This document shows, piece by piece, positions 7,111 to 15,716 of a DNA stretch of 64,000 nucleotides. The position numbers and the translations under genes were made by a program. The notes below the pieces were generated by a model. It was not told the origin of the DNA. It made no database searches and saw nothing but the letters and a program-made list of their open reading frames with translations. Where the stretch lies: the NCBI RefSeq assembly GCF_013386765.1, contig NZ_JACARE010000017.1:297550-361549 (forward strand), read 5' to 3'. Every line of letters starts with the position of its first letter. The stretch's first letter is position 1. The stretch is from Pseudomonas yamanorum. Lineage in GTDB: Bacteria > Pseudomonadota > Gammaproteobacteria > Pseudomonadales > Pseudomonadaceae.

Positions 7111-7929
7111 ATGAAAAAGACAGTAGCGGTATGTGCGTTGGGCGCGGCGGTATTGCTCGCCGGTTGCCAGTCGGTCAACACCACCAGCGGCGGCGCCGTG
7201 GGGGTTGAGCGCAAGCAGTACATGTTCAGCATGTTGTCGAGCCAGGAAGTCGACCAGATGTATGCGCAGTCCTACCAGCAGACCTTGGGTGAAGCCAGCG
7301 GCAAAGGCCTGGTGGACAAGACCAGCGCCAACGCCAAGCGCGTGCAGGCGATTGCCAACCGCTTGATCGCCCAGGCGCCTACTTTCCGGCCGGATGCGGC
7401 GCAATGGAAGTGGGAGGTGAACCTGATCAAAAGTGACGAGATGAACGCCAACTGCGGGCCTGGCGGCAAAATCTTCGTGTACAGCGCGCTGATCGATAAC
7501 CTCAAGCTGACCGACGATGAACTCGCCGCCGTGATGGGCCATGAAATTGCCCACGCCTTGCGTGAGCATGGTCGCGAAGCCATGTCCAAGGCCTACGGTA
7601 TCGAGATGGCGAAGCAGGGGGCCGGCGCCTTGTTCGGCCTGGGTCAGGACAGCATGGCGTTGGCCGATACCGTGGCCAACTACGGCATGACCTTGCCCAA
7701 CAGCCGCAGCAATGAAAACGAAGCGGACCTGATCGGCCTGGAGTTGTCGGCACGCGCGGGTTACAACCCGAACGCGGCGATCACCCTGTGGAACAAAATG
7801 GCCAAGGCCTCGGAAGGCTCGCCACCTGAGTTCATGAGCACTCACCCGGCTTCCGACAGCCGGATCGCCTCATTGCAGGCGGCGATTCCGAAGGTGATGC
7901 CGTTGTATCAGCAGGCCAAAAAGTCCTGA
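7111..7929 (+). CDS. M48 family metalloprotease lipoprotein
   Basis: This 272-aa periplasmic zinc protease has a lipoprotein signal ending LLAGC (Cys19). The catalytic HEIAH motif is at residues 144-148, and the third zinc ligand is in NENEAD (201-206), the M48B/Oma1-like pattern seen in LoiP and YcaL. A late STHPASDSRI block is also typical of the family. GGGAG precedes the ATG by 7 nt. The protein probably degrades misfolded envelope proteins. The gene stands alone behind the dyad at 7047-7067 and ends before a REPIN. Confidence 0.9.
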   Translation: MKKTVAVCALGAAVLLAGCQSVNTTSGGAVGVERKQYMFSMLSSQEVDQMYAQSYQQTLGEASGKGLVDKTSANAKRVQAIANRLIAQAPTFRPDAAQWKWEVNLIKSDEMNANCGPGGKIFVYSALIDNLKLTDDELAAVMGHEIAHALREHGREAMSKAYGIEMAKQGAGALFGLGQDSMALADTVANYGMTLPNSRSNENEADLIGLELSARAGYNPNAAITLWNKMAKASEGSPPEFMSTHPASDSRIASLQAAIPKVMPLYQQAKKS

Positions 7930-7957
7930 TTTATAAGGCTGAAATGCAAATCTGAAT

Positions 7958-8060
7958 GTGGGAGCCCGGCCTGTGTGGGAGCCGGGCTTGCCCGCGATGC
8001 AGGCACCTCGGTGTGTCAGTTGCACCGAGGTGATGCTATCGCAGGCAAGCCAGCTCCCAC
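7958..8060. repeat. REPIN with a duplicated REP head
   Basis: A GTGGGAGCCGGGCTTGCCCGCGA-type REP begins at 7975 and is paired with an inverted GCAGGCAAGCCAGCTCCCAC copy ending at 8060. A partial duplicate of the REP head (GTGGGAGCCCGGCCT) lies directly before it at 7958-7972. The linker itself contains an inverted repeat (CACCTCGGTG/CACCGAGGTG). It lies between convergent genes. Confidence 0.88.
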
Positions 8061-8089
8061 AAAAGCCCAGCCCTCACATGGGGTCGTGT

Positions 8090-8674
8090 CTAGATCCAGC
8101 CACTGCTCTGCATGGCCTTGTACACCGCAACGATTGCCAGGATGAAAAACGCCGTAGCCGCCAAGCGACGAATCAGCGTCAGCGGCAATTTGTCTGCCGC
8201 AAAATTCCCTGCCAGCACCACCGGTACGTTGGCAATCAACATGCCTAAGGTAGTACCGATAATCACCAGCCACAGTTCCGGGTATTGCGCCGCGAGCATC
8301 ACGGTAGCGATCTGGGTCTTGTCGCCGATTTCCGCGAGGAAGAACGCAATCAGCGTGGTCAGGAACGGCCCGAACTTGCGTGAGGTACTGGCTTCGTCAT
8401 CGTCGAGTTTGTCGGGTACCAGGGTCCACAGCGCCGTGGCGCAGAAGCTCGCCGCGAGGATCCAGTGCAGCACCGCATCCGAGAAGAAACTCCCGAACCA
8501 GGCCCCCACGGCACCGGCCGCCGCATGGTTGGCCAGGGTCGCGGCAACGATGCCGGCGATGATCGGCCAGGGTTTGCGAAAGCGTGCCGCGAGAATGAGT
8601 GCGAGCAGTTGCGTCTTGTCGCCAATTTCGGCCAAGGCAACGATTGCGGTAGGGACGAGCAGAGAATCCAGCAT
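8090..8674 (-). CDS. TMEM165/GDT1 (UPF0016) family manganese exporter
   Basis: This 194-aa inner-membrane protein has six predicted helices in two homologous halves. Each half carries the family signature EIGDKTQ: ALAEIGDKTQLLAL near residue 15 and FLAEIGDKTQIATV near residue 113. Bacterial members (MneA, and the exporters under Mn riboswitches) remove excess Mn2+. The long leader contains a yybP-ykoY manganese riboswitch, which independently supports this substrate. The gene is monocistronic and converges on the M48 protease across a REPIN. Confidence 0.9.
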   Translation of the reverse strand: MLDSLLVPTAIVALAEIGDKTQLLALILAARFRKPWPIIAGIVAATLANHAAAGAVGAWFGSFFSDAVLHWILAASFCATALWTLVPDKLDDDEASTSRKFGPFLTTLIAFFLAEIGDKTQIATVMLAAQYPELWLVIIGTTLGMLIANVPVVLAGNFAADKLPLTLIRRLAATAFFILAIVAVYKAMQSSGWI

Positions 8675-8685
8675 CAGGTAAGTTC

Positions 8686-8871
8686 CAGGGGCGGGTCGAC
8701 ACGGCTATGACACGTACAGCCTTCCCGCCCCGGGTAAGGTGTTCGTGTCATAGGTCTTGTCAAACCCCGGTCCGTCTGTGCGGACTCCTGGGTCGCATAC
8801 GCCATGGCCTGTTGACCAAGTATGTTGACGTATGCCGGACGAGCGTGGCGCTCGTGGGAGACTACTCCCCT
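8686..8871 (-). promoter_or_regulatory. yybP-ykoY manganese riboswitch (leader of the Mn exporter gene)
   Basis: Read on the minus strand, the leader has the hallmark GGGGAGTAG (8862-8870), then TACGTCAACATA, CATGGCGTA and CAAGACCTATGACACG, in the order of the yybP-ykoY aptamer known from alx and mntP. The aptamer spans about 8742-8871. The rest is the expression platform. CTATGACACG (8744-8753) is fully complementary to 8705-8714, and CCCGCCCC (plus strand, 8724-8731) is complementary to 8688-8695 just before the weak Shine-Dalgarno. The two helices interleave, so they probably form alternatively and control translation. Confidence 0.88.
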
Positions 8872-8933
8872 AGGACGGAGCGGATTCTGCCTAGGCAAAA
8901 TCCATTCGGCAAGCCTTCTTTCGGAAAAAGATT

Positions 8934-9932
8934 TCAGCCGCGCTTGGCACGGTAAATGCGAAAACCCTGGCCTTCTGCCTTGATTGCGCACACGCCCAGA
9001 TGCTCTTCGATAAGCGGTTGATACTTCAGGAAGCTATTCGCAACCAGGCGCAGTTCGCCGCCTTTTGCCAGATGTTTGGCTGCTTTTCGCAGCAAGTTTT
9101 CCGTGGCGAAATAATCGGTGTGCACCCCGACATGGAACGGCGGGTTGCTCAGAATCGTATTCAGATTCATCGGCGCAGCGTCGATGCCATCACCGGTCAA
9201 CACCTCGGCTTCCAGACCATTGGCGGCCAATGTCAGGCGACTGCTGGCGGCGGCAAAGGCATCCACGTCGAGCATCGTGACCGTGTTGTGCGGATAACGA
9301 CGTTTGACCGCCGCGCCGAGCACGCCTGCCCCACAGCCGAAATCCAGCAAGTGACCGCTCGGCAATTTATCCAGATGTTCCAGCAGCAGTGCGGTGCCGC
9401 GATCCAGGCGCCCGTGGCTGAACACGCCCGGCAGGCTCACGACTTTTAGCGGCCCTTCGGCCAGCGGCACCTCGAACACCTGTGCCAGGCTTTCCAGCTC
9501 TACCGGTTCAGGGGCGTTGGCCACCGTTACCAGCCACAGCTGGCAGTGCCGCGCATTGTCGAGCTTGCGCGGTTTGCCGAACGGGTTCAGTTGCTTGGCC
9601 GCGCTTTCGATGCCGCCTTTCTTTTCCCCGACCAGGTACAGCTCTTTGCCGGGCAAGCGCGCCGCCACGGCATTGAGCAGGTAGTCGGTGAGGTCCTTGG
9701 ACTTGGGCAGGAACACCACCGCCGTCTCGAACGAACGCTCGGGCACGTTCACGCCGAACTGGCTGCGCTCGGCAAAACGTGCGTCCAGTGCGGCCTGGTC
9801 GCCGGCGTGCCAGCTCCAGCCATGGGCATTGGGCAGGCGACCCAGCAGGTCGTCGGCGGGCAAGCCCACCAGCAGCACGTCGCCTTGAAAGAGTTCGGCC
9901 TGACGAAGCAGTACTTCACTGCGCGGATCCAT
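8934..9932 (-). CDS. rsmC: 16S rRNA (guanine1207-N2)-methyltransferase
   Basis: RsmC uses S-adenosylmethionine to methylate G1207 of 16S rRNA in the 30S subunit. The 332-aa protein has the family's two-domain plan: a degenerate N-terminal methyltransferase-like half, then the catalytic half with the SAM-binding [14 protein letters not shown] (about 193-206), the TMLDVDAFA acidic strand end, and the N2-guanine signature [13 protein letters not shown] (about 262-274). Length fits the family. It is transcribed leftwards with its own start, 30 bp downstream of the dehydrogenase gene on the same strand, so co-transcription is possible. Confidence 0.93.
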   Translation of the reverse strand: MDPRSEVLLRQAELFQGDVLLVGLPADDLLGRLPNAHGWSWHAGDQAALDARFAERSQFGVNVPERSFETAVVFLPKSKDLTDYLLNAVAARLPGKELYLVGEKKGGIESAAKQLNPFGKPRKLDNARHCQLWLVTVANAPEPVELESLAQVFEVPLAEGPLKVVSLPGVFSHGRLDRGTALLLEHLDKLPSGHLLDFGCGAGVLGAAVKRRYPHNTVTMLDVDAFAAASSRLTLAANGLEAEVLTGDGIDAAPMNLNTILSNPPFHVGVHTDYFATENLLRKAAKHLAKGGELRLVANSFLKYQPLIEEHLGVCAIKAEGQGFRIYRAKRG

Positions 9933-9962
9933 GGTCTGCTCCTTGAAAAGGGGCGCAGTTTA

Positions 9963-10925
9963 TCAACTGACGACCCGCAGCGGGGCGCCGCTGAAAAAGC
10001 CCTGGGCGTTTTCGATCAATTGGCCGACGATCCGCTGCCGCGCCTCGCGGCTGCCCCACGCATTGTGTGGCGTGACGATCAGGCGCGGAATGTCGCCGGC
10101 CAGCAGCGGGTTGCCGTTCACTGGCGGTTCCACGCTCAATACGTCGGTCGCCGCGCCGCCCAGATGACCGCTGCGCAAGGCATCAGCCAGTGCCTGTTCG
10201 TTGATCAAACCACCGCGGGCGGTGTTGACGATAAACGCGCCGGGCTTGAGCAGCGCCAGTTCGCGGGCACCGATAAAATCGCGGGTGTGTTCGTTGAGCG
10301 GGCAGTGCAAGGTCAGCGCGTCGACCTGTGCCAGCAACTCGTCCAGCGGCACGCGATCGGCACGGGCAGGGCGTCCCGGGATGGCGCCGAGGATCACCCG
10401 CATGCCAAACGCTTCAGCCAGGCGCGCAACGGCACCGCCCAATTCCCCATGGCCCAGCAGGCCGAGGGTTTTGCCTTCCAGTTCGACGATCGGATAGTCC
10501 AGCAGGCAGAACTGCTTGGCTTGTTGCCAGAGCCCAGCGTTTACATCCCGCTGATAGTCGTTCAGGCGTGTCGCCAGGTTGAGCAGCAGCATGATCGTGT
10601 GCTGCGCCACCGACGGCGTGCCGTAACCCTGGCAATTGCTCACGGTAACGCCGTGGGCGCGCGCGGCGGCGAGGTCGACGTTGTTGGTGCCGGTGGCGGT
10701 CACCAGGATCAGCTTCAGTTCGGGGCAGGCCGCCAGGGTCTCTGCATTCAGCGCGATCTTGTTGCTGATGGCCACCTGTGCGCCTTGCAGGCGTTCTACA
10801 ACGTTCTGCGGGGTGGTCTGCTGGTGCAGGCTCAGTTCGCTGAAGGTGGCCTGCAACCCGCTGAGGTCCAGGTCCCCGAGGTCCAGGGAAGGGTGATCAA
10901 GGAAGACGGCGCGACGATTGTTCAT
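9963..10925 (-). CDS. D-2-hydroxyacid dehydrogenase (hydroxypyruvate reductase-like)
   Basis: This NAD(P)H-dependent dehydrogenase of 320 aa reduces a 2-keto acid such as hydroxypyruvate or glyoxylate. It shows the Rossmann motif GLLGHGELGGAVA (about 148-160), the catalytic Arg in NTARGGLINE (near 230), a Glu in the following helix region, and the catalytic His in TPHNAWGS (near 283). The ATG at 10925 is preferred over the TTG six bases upstream because AAAGGT lies about 10 nt before it. Substrate is inferred from family resemblance only. Confidence 0.85.
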   Translation of the reverse strand: MNNRRAVFLDHPSLDLGDLDLSGLQATFSELSLHQQTTPQNVVERLQGAQVAISNKIALNAETLAACPELKLILVTATGTNNVDLAAARAHGVTVSNCQGYGTPSVAQHTIMLLLNLATRLNDYQRDVNAGLWQQAKQFCLLDYPIVELEGKTLGLLGHGELGGAVARLAEAFGMRVILGAIPGRPARADRVPLDELLAQVDALTLHCPLNEHTRDFIGARELALLKPGAFIVNTARGGLINEQALADALRSGHLGGAATDVLSVEPPVNGNPLLAGDIPRLIVTPHNAWGSREARQRIVGQLIENAQGFFSGAPLRVVS

Positions 10926-11012
10926 TATCAACTGTACCTTTTGCGACGAGGTTCGAAGGCGTAATCTGCCGAGCCTATCAGATGAAATAATCAGTTACTT
11001 CCTGGAGTGTGC

Positions 11013-11645
11013 ATGTACCTCACCGAGTTCTTGACCGTGGCACTGATTCACCTGTTGGCGGTGGCCAGCCCTGGCCCGGATTTCGCCGTGGTGGTACGTG
11101 AAAGCGTGACCCATGGCCGGCGCGCCGGCACCTGGACGGCACTGGGCGTCGGCTCGGCGATTTTCCTGCACGTGGGGTATTCGCTGCTGGGCATCGGCCT
11201 GATCGTGTCCCAGTCCATCGTGTTGTTCAACGCGCTGAAGTGGGCGGCGGCGGCCTACCTGCTGTACATCGGCTTCAAGGCCTTGCGCGCCCAGCCGGCC
11301 AAGCCTGCCAGTGAAGAAGACCTGCACCTTGAAGTGGGCGAGCGCACCGCGCGCGGCGCTTTTACGTCGGGGTTTGTCACCAACGGCTTGAACCCCAAGG
11401 CCACGTTGTTCTTCCTGTCGCTGTTTACCGTGGTGATCAATCCCCACACGCCGCTGGCGGTCCAGGCCGGTTACGGCGTGTACCTGGCCGTGGCTACCGC
11501 GATCTGGTTCTGCCTGGTGGCCATGCTGTTCAGCCAGCAGCGCGTACGCGCCGGTTTTGCACGCATGGGCCACTGGTTCGACCGCACCATGGGCGCGGTG
11601 CTGATTGCTATCGGGGTGAAGCTGGCGTTTACCAGCATGAAATAA
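11013..11645 (+). CDS. LysE/RhtB family exporter
   Basis: This 210-aa inner-membrane protein exports amino acids or related small molecules. It has the LysE signature near the N-terminus (VASPGPDFAVVVRESVTHGRRAGTW begins about residue 17), six predicted helices, and the conserved FxxGFVTNGLNPKATLFFLSLF segment (about 115-135). The ATG at 11013 is chosen because GGAG (11004-11007) is 5 nt upstream; the in-frame GTG at 11007 overlaps that site. It diverges from the dehydrogenase gene across about 87 bp. Substrate cannot be told from sequence. Confidence 0.88.
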   Translation: MYLTEFLTVALIHLLAVASPGPDFAVVVRESVTHGRRAGTWTALGVGSAIFLHVGYSLLGIGLIVSQSIVLFNALKWAAAAYLLYIGFKALRAQPAKPASEEDLHLEVGERTARGAFTSGFVTNGLNPKATLFFLSLFTVVINPHTPLAVQAGYGVYLAVATAIWFCLVAMLFSQQRVRAGFARMGHWFDRTMGAVLIAIGVKLAFTSMK

Positions 11646-11704
11646 GCCGGATGCTGGCGCAAAGCTAGCATTCATTGGGTTCTGCAAATCATTCCTTTGG
11701 CTGA

Positions 11705-11747
11705 TTTGGCTGAAACATAAGCGCTCTACAGTGCAGATGTTTCAGCC
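11705..11747 (+). promoter_or_regulatory. Palindrome-flanked promoter of the acyl-CoA ligase gene
   Basis: A perfect 11-bp inverted repeat, GGCTGAAACAT (11708-11718) and ATGTTTCAGCC (11737-11747), is separated by 18 bp that contain a possible -10 element TACAGT (11727-11732). A -35-like TTTGGC (11705-11710) overlaps the left arm at 16 bp spacing. A repressor bound to both arms would cover the promoter. It lies 30 bp before the ligase start. The regulator is unknown; the arms do not match the PsrA consensus spacing. Confidence 0.5.
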
Positions 11748-11776
11748 AAGACCGTGCAGTCAGATAAGGGATTCGT

Positions 11777-13459
11777 ATGTTGCAGACTCGTGTTATCCCG
11801 CCCGCCGAAGGCGCCTACCAATACCCGCTGTTGATCAAACGCCTGTTGATGTCCGGGACACGCTACGAGAAGACCCGGGAAATCGTCTACCGCGACCAGT
11901 TGCGTTATACCTATCCGACCCTGATCGAGCGCGTCGCCCGCCTGGCCAATGTGCTGACCGAAGCCGGGGTCAAGGCCGGTGATACCGTGGCCGTGATGGA
12001 CTGGGACAGCCATCGTTACCTGGAATGCATGTTCGCCATCCCGATGATCGGCGCGGTGATCCATACCATCAACGTGCGCCTGTCGCCGGAACAGATTCTC
12101 TACACCATGAACCACGCCCAGGACCGCTTTGTGCTGGTCAACAGTGAGTTTGTGGGCCTCTACCAGGCCATCGCCGGCCACCTGACTACCGTCGAGAAAA
12201 CCCTGCTGCTGACCGACGGCGCGGAAAAAACCGCCGAGCTGCCCAACCTTGTGGGTGAGTACGAAACGTTACTGGCGGCGGCAAGCCCGCGGTATGACTT
12301 CCAGGATTTCGACGAAAACTCCGTCGCCACCACCTTCTACACCACTGGCACTACGGGCAATCCCAAAGGCGTGTATTTCACCCATCGTCAACTGGTGCTG
12401 CACACCATGGGTGTGGCGACCATCATGGGCAGCGTCGACAGCGTGCGCCTGCTGGGCACCAACGACGTCTACATGCCGATCACCCCGATGTTCCATGTGC
12501 ACGCTTGGGGCCTGCCGTATGTGGCTACCATGCTTGGCCTGAAGCAGGTCTATCCCGGTCGCTACGACCCCGAATACCTGGTGGAGCTGTGGCGCAAGGA
12601 GAAGGTCACGTTCTCCCATTGCGTGCCCACCATCCTGCAGATGGTGCTTAACGCCAAGGCCGGCCAGGGCGTGGATTTCAAAGGCTGGAAAATCGTCATC
12701 GGCGGCAGCGCCCTCAATCGTTCGCTGTATGAAGCGTCCAAGGCCCGCGGGATTCAGCTGACGGCCGCGTACGGCATGTCCGAGACCGGGCCGTTGGTAT
12801 CTTGCGCGCACCTCAATGAAGAGTTGATGGCCGGCACCGAAGACGAACGCACCACCTACCGCATCAAGGCCGGCGTGCCCGGGCCGTTGGTGGAGGCGGC
12901 GATCATCGACGGCGACGGCAACTTCCTGCCGGCCGACGGTGAGTCCCAGGGCGAGTTGGTACTGCGCGCCCCGTGGCTCAGCGAAGGCTATTTCAACGAG
13001 CCGGAAAAGGGCGCGGAGTTGTGGGCCGGCGGCTGGATGCACACCGGTGACGTGGCCACCCTCGACGCCTTTGGCGTGATCGATATCCGCGACCGCATCA
13101 AGGACGTGATCAAGACCGGCGGCGAGTGGATATCCTCCCTGGCGCTGGAGGACCTGGTCAGCCGCCACCCGGCGGTACGCGAAGTAGCGGTGGTGGGGAT
13201 TGCCGATCCGCAGTGGGGCGAGCGCCCGTTTGCATTGCTGGTGGTGCGTGATGGCCATGTGATAGGGGCCAAGGAGCTGAAGGAGCATCTCAAGCCGTTC
13301 GTGGAACTGGGCCACTTGAGCAAATGGGCGATTCCAAGCCAGATCGCCGTTGTTACGGAAATTCCCAAGACCAGCGTCGGCAAGCTCGACAAAAAACGTA
13401 TCCGTGTCGACATCATTGAATGGCAGGCCAACAACAGCACCTTCCTTTCGACACTCTGA
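11777..13459 (+). CDS. Medium/long-chain fatty acyl-CoA ligase
   Basis: This 560-aa adenylate-forming enzyme activates a fatty acid with ATP and CoA. It has the AMP-binding P-loop YTTGTTGNPKG (about 188-198), the TAAYGMSETGP adenine-binding block (about 331-341), GWMHTGDVATLD (near 420), the hinge DRIKDVIKTGGEWIS, and the C-terminal catalytic Lys in TSVGKLDKKRIR. Overall it resembles AlkK-type ligases. AAGGGA precedes the ATG. It heads a cluster with the DUF1302, DUF1329 and LuxR genes, an arrangement I also recall from P. putida. This suggests use of an exogenous lipid or ester. Confidence 0.92.
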   Translation: MLQTRVIPPAEGAYQYPLLIKRLLMSGTRYEKTREIVYRDQLRYTYPTLIERVARLANVLTEAGVKAGDTVAVMDWDSHRYLECMFAIPMIGAVIHTINVRLSPEQILYTMNHAQDRFVLVNSEFVGLYQAIAGHLTTVEKTLLLTDGAEKTAELPNLVGEYETLLAAASPRYDFQDFDENSVATTFYTTGTTGNPKGVYFTHRQLVLHTMGVATIMGSVDSVRLLGTNDVYMPITPMFHVHAWGLPYVATMLGLKQVYPGRYDPEYLVELWRKEKVTFSHCVPTILQMVLNAKAGQGVDFKGWKIVIGGSALNRSLYEASKARGIQLTAAYGMSETGPLVSCAHLNEELMAGTEDERTTYRIKAGVPGPLVEAAIIDGDGNFLPADGESQGELVLRAPWLSEGYFNEPEKGAELWAGGWMHTGDVATLDAFGVIDIRDRIKDVIKTGGEWISSLALEDLVSRHPAVREVAVVGIADPQWGERPFALLVVRDGHVIGAKELKEHLKPFVELGHLSKWAIPSQIAVVTEIPKTSVGKLDKKRIRVDIIEWQANNSTFLSTL

Positions 13460-13466
13460 CGCCGCT

Positions 13467-13490
13467 TGCCGTGCCCTCTCGGGCACGGCA
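13467..13490 (+). terminator. Stem-loop after the acyl-CoA ligase gene
   Basis: TGCCGTGCCC pairs with GGGCACGGCA around a 4-nt loop, starting 8 bp after the stop codon. There is no T-run, so it may be a 3'-end stabilising hairpin or a factor-dependent stop rather than a classical terminator. Confidence 0.5.
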
Positions 13491-13590
13491 GCGCTCTAGT
13501 TCAAGCCTTCACTTGTGATTTGCCAATTTTCAGCCATCCTTCTCGCGCTGGCCTTCGCCAGCATGGCGAAAGGACTGTGGCAGACGGGTT

Positions 13591-13606
13591 GGTGATGCAA
13601 ATCACA
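13591..13606. promoter_or_regulatory. Vfr/CRP-like site upstream of the DUF1302 gene
   Basis: GGTGA-N6-TCACA matches nine of ten fixed bases of the CRP-type consensus TGTGA-N6-TCACA, to which Pseudomonas Vfr also binds. A -10-like TATAGT lies at 13640-13645 with no good -35, fitting activator dependence. The site centre is about 54 bp before the inferred start point. The rest of the 330-bp gap (13460-13789) holds only the ligase stem-loop and a small GCTGGC/GCCAGC hairpin. Confidence 0.45.
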
Positions 13607-13789
13607 CTTTAGAGGGATCAAGCGGTACCCCCTGCTGGCTATAGTCCATCCCAGAGTTTTTCAAGGTGCGGTGCTGTGAGCCTGGCGGGTTCATGTGTTC
13701 ACCCGGCATTGGAATCGTTGTATTCCGGCCGTTACAAGCCCTTAGAAACGACTCACTGCCATAACAATAATGCACATGGAGTAGCGTCG

Positions 13790-15673
13790 ATGATCTCAGC
13801 ACACCAGTTCTGGCGCCGGGCGAAACTGCCTTTGGCCGTCAGCCTCGCCTCTACGCTCGCCGGGCCTGCATTCGGCGTCAGTTTCAACATCGGTGAAATC
13901 GAAGGCAGCTTTGACTCGTCCCTGTCGGTCGGGGCCAGTTGGTCGACGGCGGGTCGCAACAAAGACCTGATTGGCGTCAACAACGGCGGCAAGGGGTTGT
14001 CGCAAACCTCTGATGACGGTCACCTGAACTTTGACAAGGGCGACTCCTTCTCGAAGATCTTCAAGGGTATCCATGACCTCGAGTTGAAATACGGCGACAC
14101 CGGCGTGTTTGTCCGGGGCAAGTACTGGTATGACTTCAAGCTCAAAGACGACGACCTCGACTTCAAGAACATCAGCGACAACAACCGCCCGACAGGCGCC
14201 CGCTCTTCCGGCGGGCAGATTCTCGACGCCTTCGTCTACCACAACTACGCGATTGGCGATGAGCCGGGTTCCGTGCGGTTGGGCAAGCAGGTCGTGAGCT
14301 GGGGCGAGAGCACTTTCATTGGTGGCGGTATCAACGCCATCAACCCGATCGACGTGGCCGCGTTCCGTCGCCCGGGGGCCGAGATCAAGGAAGGCCTGAT
14401 TCCGGTCAACATGTTCTACCTGTCTCAGACCTTGACCGACAACCTGTCGGCCGAAGGCTTTTATCAGATTGGTTGGGACAAGACCGTTACGGACAACTGC
14501 GGCACATTTTTCTCGCAGCCAGACATTGTTACCACCGGCTGTAACGACAACTTGCGGGTGCTGAACAAGCGCTCGACGATTCCGGTTCCAGGGCTCACGT
14601 TGCCGCTGCTCGCAAGAAACGGGGTAGATGTAAACAACGAGGGTGTACTGGTACGCCGTGGACCGAACGACAATGCACGGGATAGCGGCCAGTTTGGTGT
14701 GGCCCTGCACTACAACTTTGAGCCGCTTGATACCGAGTTCGGCGCGTATTTCATGAACTATCACAGCCGTGCACCGATATTCAGTGCACATGGTGCTCCG
14801 CAGTCGGTTTATGACGGCATCAGGGCGGGTGGGCTAGGACCTTTTGGTGCGCTTGCGCCGTTGGTTGTGGCGGGGAACTCCAACTACTTTATTGATTACC
14901 CTGAAGACATTCGTCTCTACGGTTTGAGTTTCTCCACCACCTTGCCTACCGGTACGGCGTGGAGCGGTGAATTGAGCTATCGGCCGAATGCGCCGGTGCA
15001 GTTGAACTCTACCGACATCCTGTATGCCGGCGTGGTGCCTTTGGGCGGGCCGCTGCTGGGCAACGCCTCGCTGTTGAAAGGGGTTCCGGGGCAGGACCTG
15101 GATGGCTACCGCCGCAAGGAAATCACCCAACTGCAAACCACGTTCACCCACTTCTTCGACCAGGTCATGGGCGCCAGCCGTCTGACGCTGGTGGGCGAAA
15201 TCGGCATGACCTATGTGGGGGGGCTGGAGAGTAAGTCCAAAGTTCGCTACGGACGGGACCCGGTGTTTGGTCCTGGTACCCTGCCTAACGGCGCGTGCCC
15301 TGCGCTCAATAACTCCACTGCCCAGGGCGCTGGCCTGCCTAACGCCAATGGCCTGAATACCAACTGCAACAATGACGGCTTCACCACGGCGACTTCCTGG
15401 GGCTACCGCGGCCGGGCGATCTGGGAATACCCGGACGTCTTTGCCGGTGTAAACCTCAAGCCCAACGTCGCCTGGTCCCATGACGTCAAAGGTTACTCAC
15501 CTGGCCCTGGCGGCAACTTCGAGGAAGGCCGCAAGGCGGTCAGCCTCGGACTGGATGCTGAATACCAGAACACCTACACCGCGAGTCTGAACTACACCAA
15601 CTTCTTCGGTGGTGACTTCAGCACCGTGGACGACCGCGACTTTGTCGCCTTAAGCGTTGGCGTGAACTTCTAA
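13790..15673 (+). CDS. DUF1302 family outer-membrane protein
   Basis: The 627-aa product has an N-terminal signal (LPLAVSLASTLAGPAFGVSF) and then a long run of amphipathic beta strands ending in a C-terminal aromatic (SVGVNF), as in outer-membrane beta-barrels. Early blocks FNIGEIEGSFDSSLSVGASW and VRLGKQVVSWGESTFIGGGINAINPID are DUF1302 hallmarks. GGAG lies 8 nt before ATG 13790; the frame is open further upstream without a better site. The next gene is DUF1329, its regular partner. The pair is thought to handle hydrophobic substrates at the outer membrane; the substrate is unknown. Confidence 0.9.
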   Translation: MISAHQFWRRAKLPLAVSLASTLAGPAFGVSFNIGEIEGSFDSSLSVGASWSTAGRNKDLIGVNNGGKGLSQTSDDGHLNFDKGDSFSKIFKGIHDLELKYGDTGVFVRGKYWYDFKLKDDDLDFKNISDNNRPTGARSSGGQILDAFVYHNYAIGDEPGSVRLGKQVVSWGESTFIGGGINAINPIDVAAFRRPGAEIKEGLIPVNMFYLSQTLTDNLSAEGFYQIGWDKTVTDNCGTFFSQPDIVTTGCNDNLRVLNKRSTIPVPGLTLPLLARNGVDVNNEGVLVRRGPNDNARDSGQFGVALHYNFEPLDTEFGAYFMNYHSRAPIFSAHGAPQSVYDGIRAGGLGPFGALAPLVVAGNSNYFIDYPEDIRLYGLSFSTTLPTGTAWSGELSYRPNAPVQLNSTDILYAGVVPLGGPLLGNASLLKGVPGQDLDGYRRKEITQLQTTFTHFFDQVMGASRLTLVGEIGMTYVGGLESKSKVRYGRDPVFGPGTLPNGACPALNNSTAQGAGLPNANGLNTNCNNDGFTTATSWGYRGRAIWEYPDVFAGVNLKPNVAWSHDVKGYSPGPGGNFEEGRKAVSLGLDAEYQNTYTASLNYTNFFGGDFSTVDDRDFVALSVGVNF

Positions 15674-15716
15674 GCACACTCTCTTTAAGCAGTATGTTTT
15701 AAGGAAGAACCAGAAC

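Noticed and set aside
7069-7111. Longer upstream start for the M48 protease (frame open from 6847)
   Set aside because: Only the ATG at 7111 gives a lipoprotein signal and has GGGAG at proper distance; the upstream extension crosses the promoter region.
8686-8871. Intrinsic terminator reading of the Mn riboswitch expression platform
   Set aside because: The GC-rich helix next to the start codon lacks a following T-run; translational control fits better.
12269-13486. A 405-codon minus-strand frame opposite the acyl-CoA ligase
   Set aside because: The plus-strand ligase has all adenylation motifs; the antisense product has no recognisable domain or start signal.
13661-13790. N-terminal extension of the DUF1302 protein (frame open from 13676)
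   Set aside because: GGAG sits 8 nt before ATG 13790, which gives a proper signal peptide; the upstream part is promoter-proximal and lacks a ribosome binding site.
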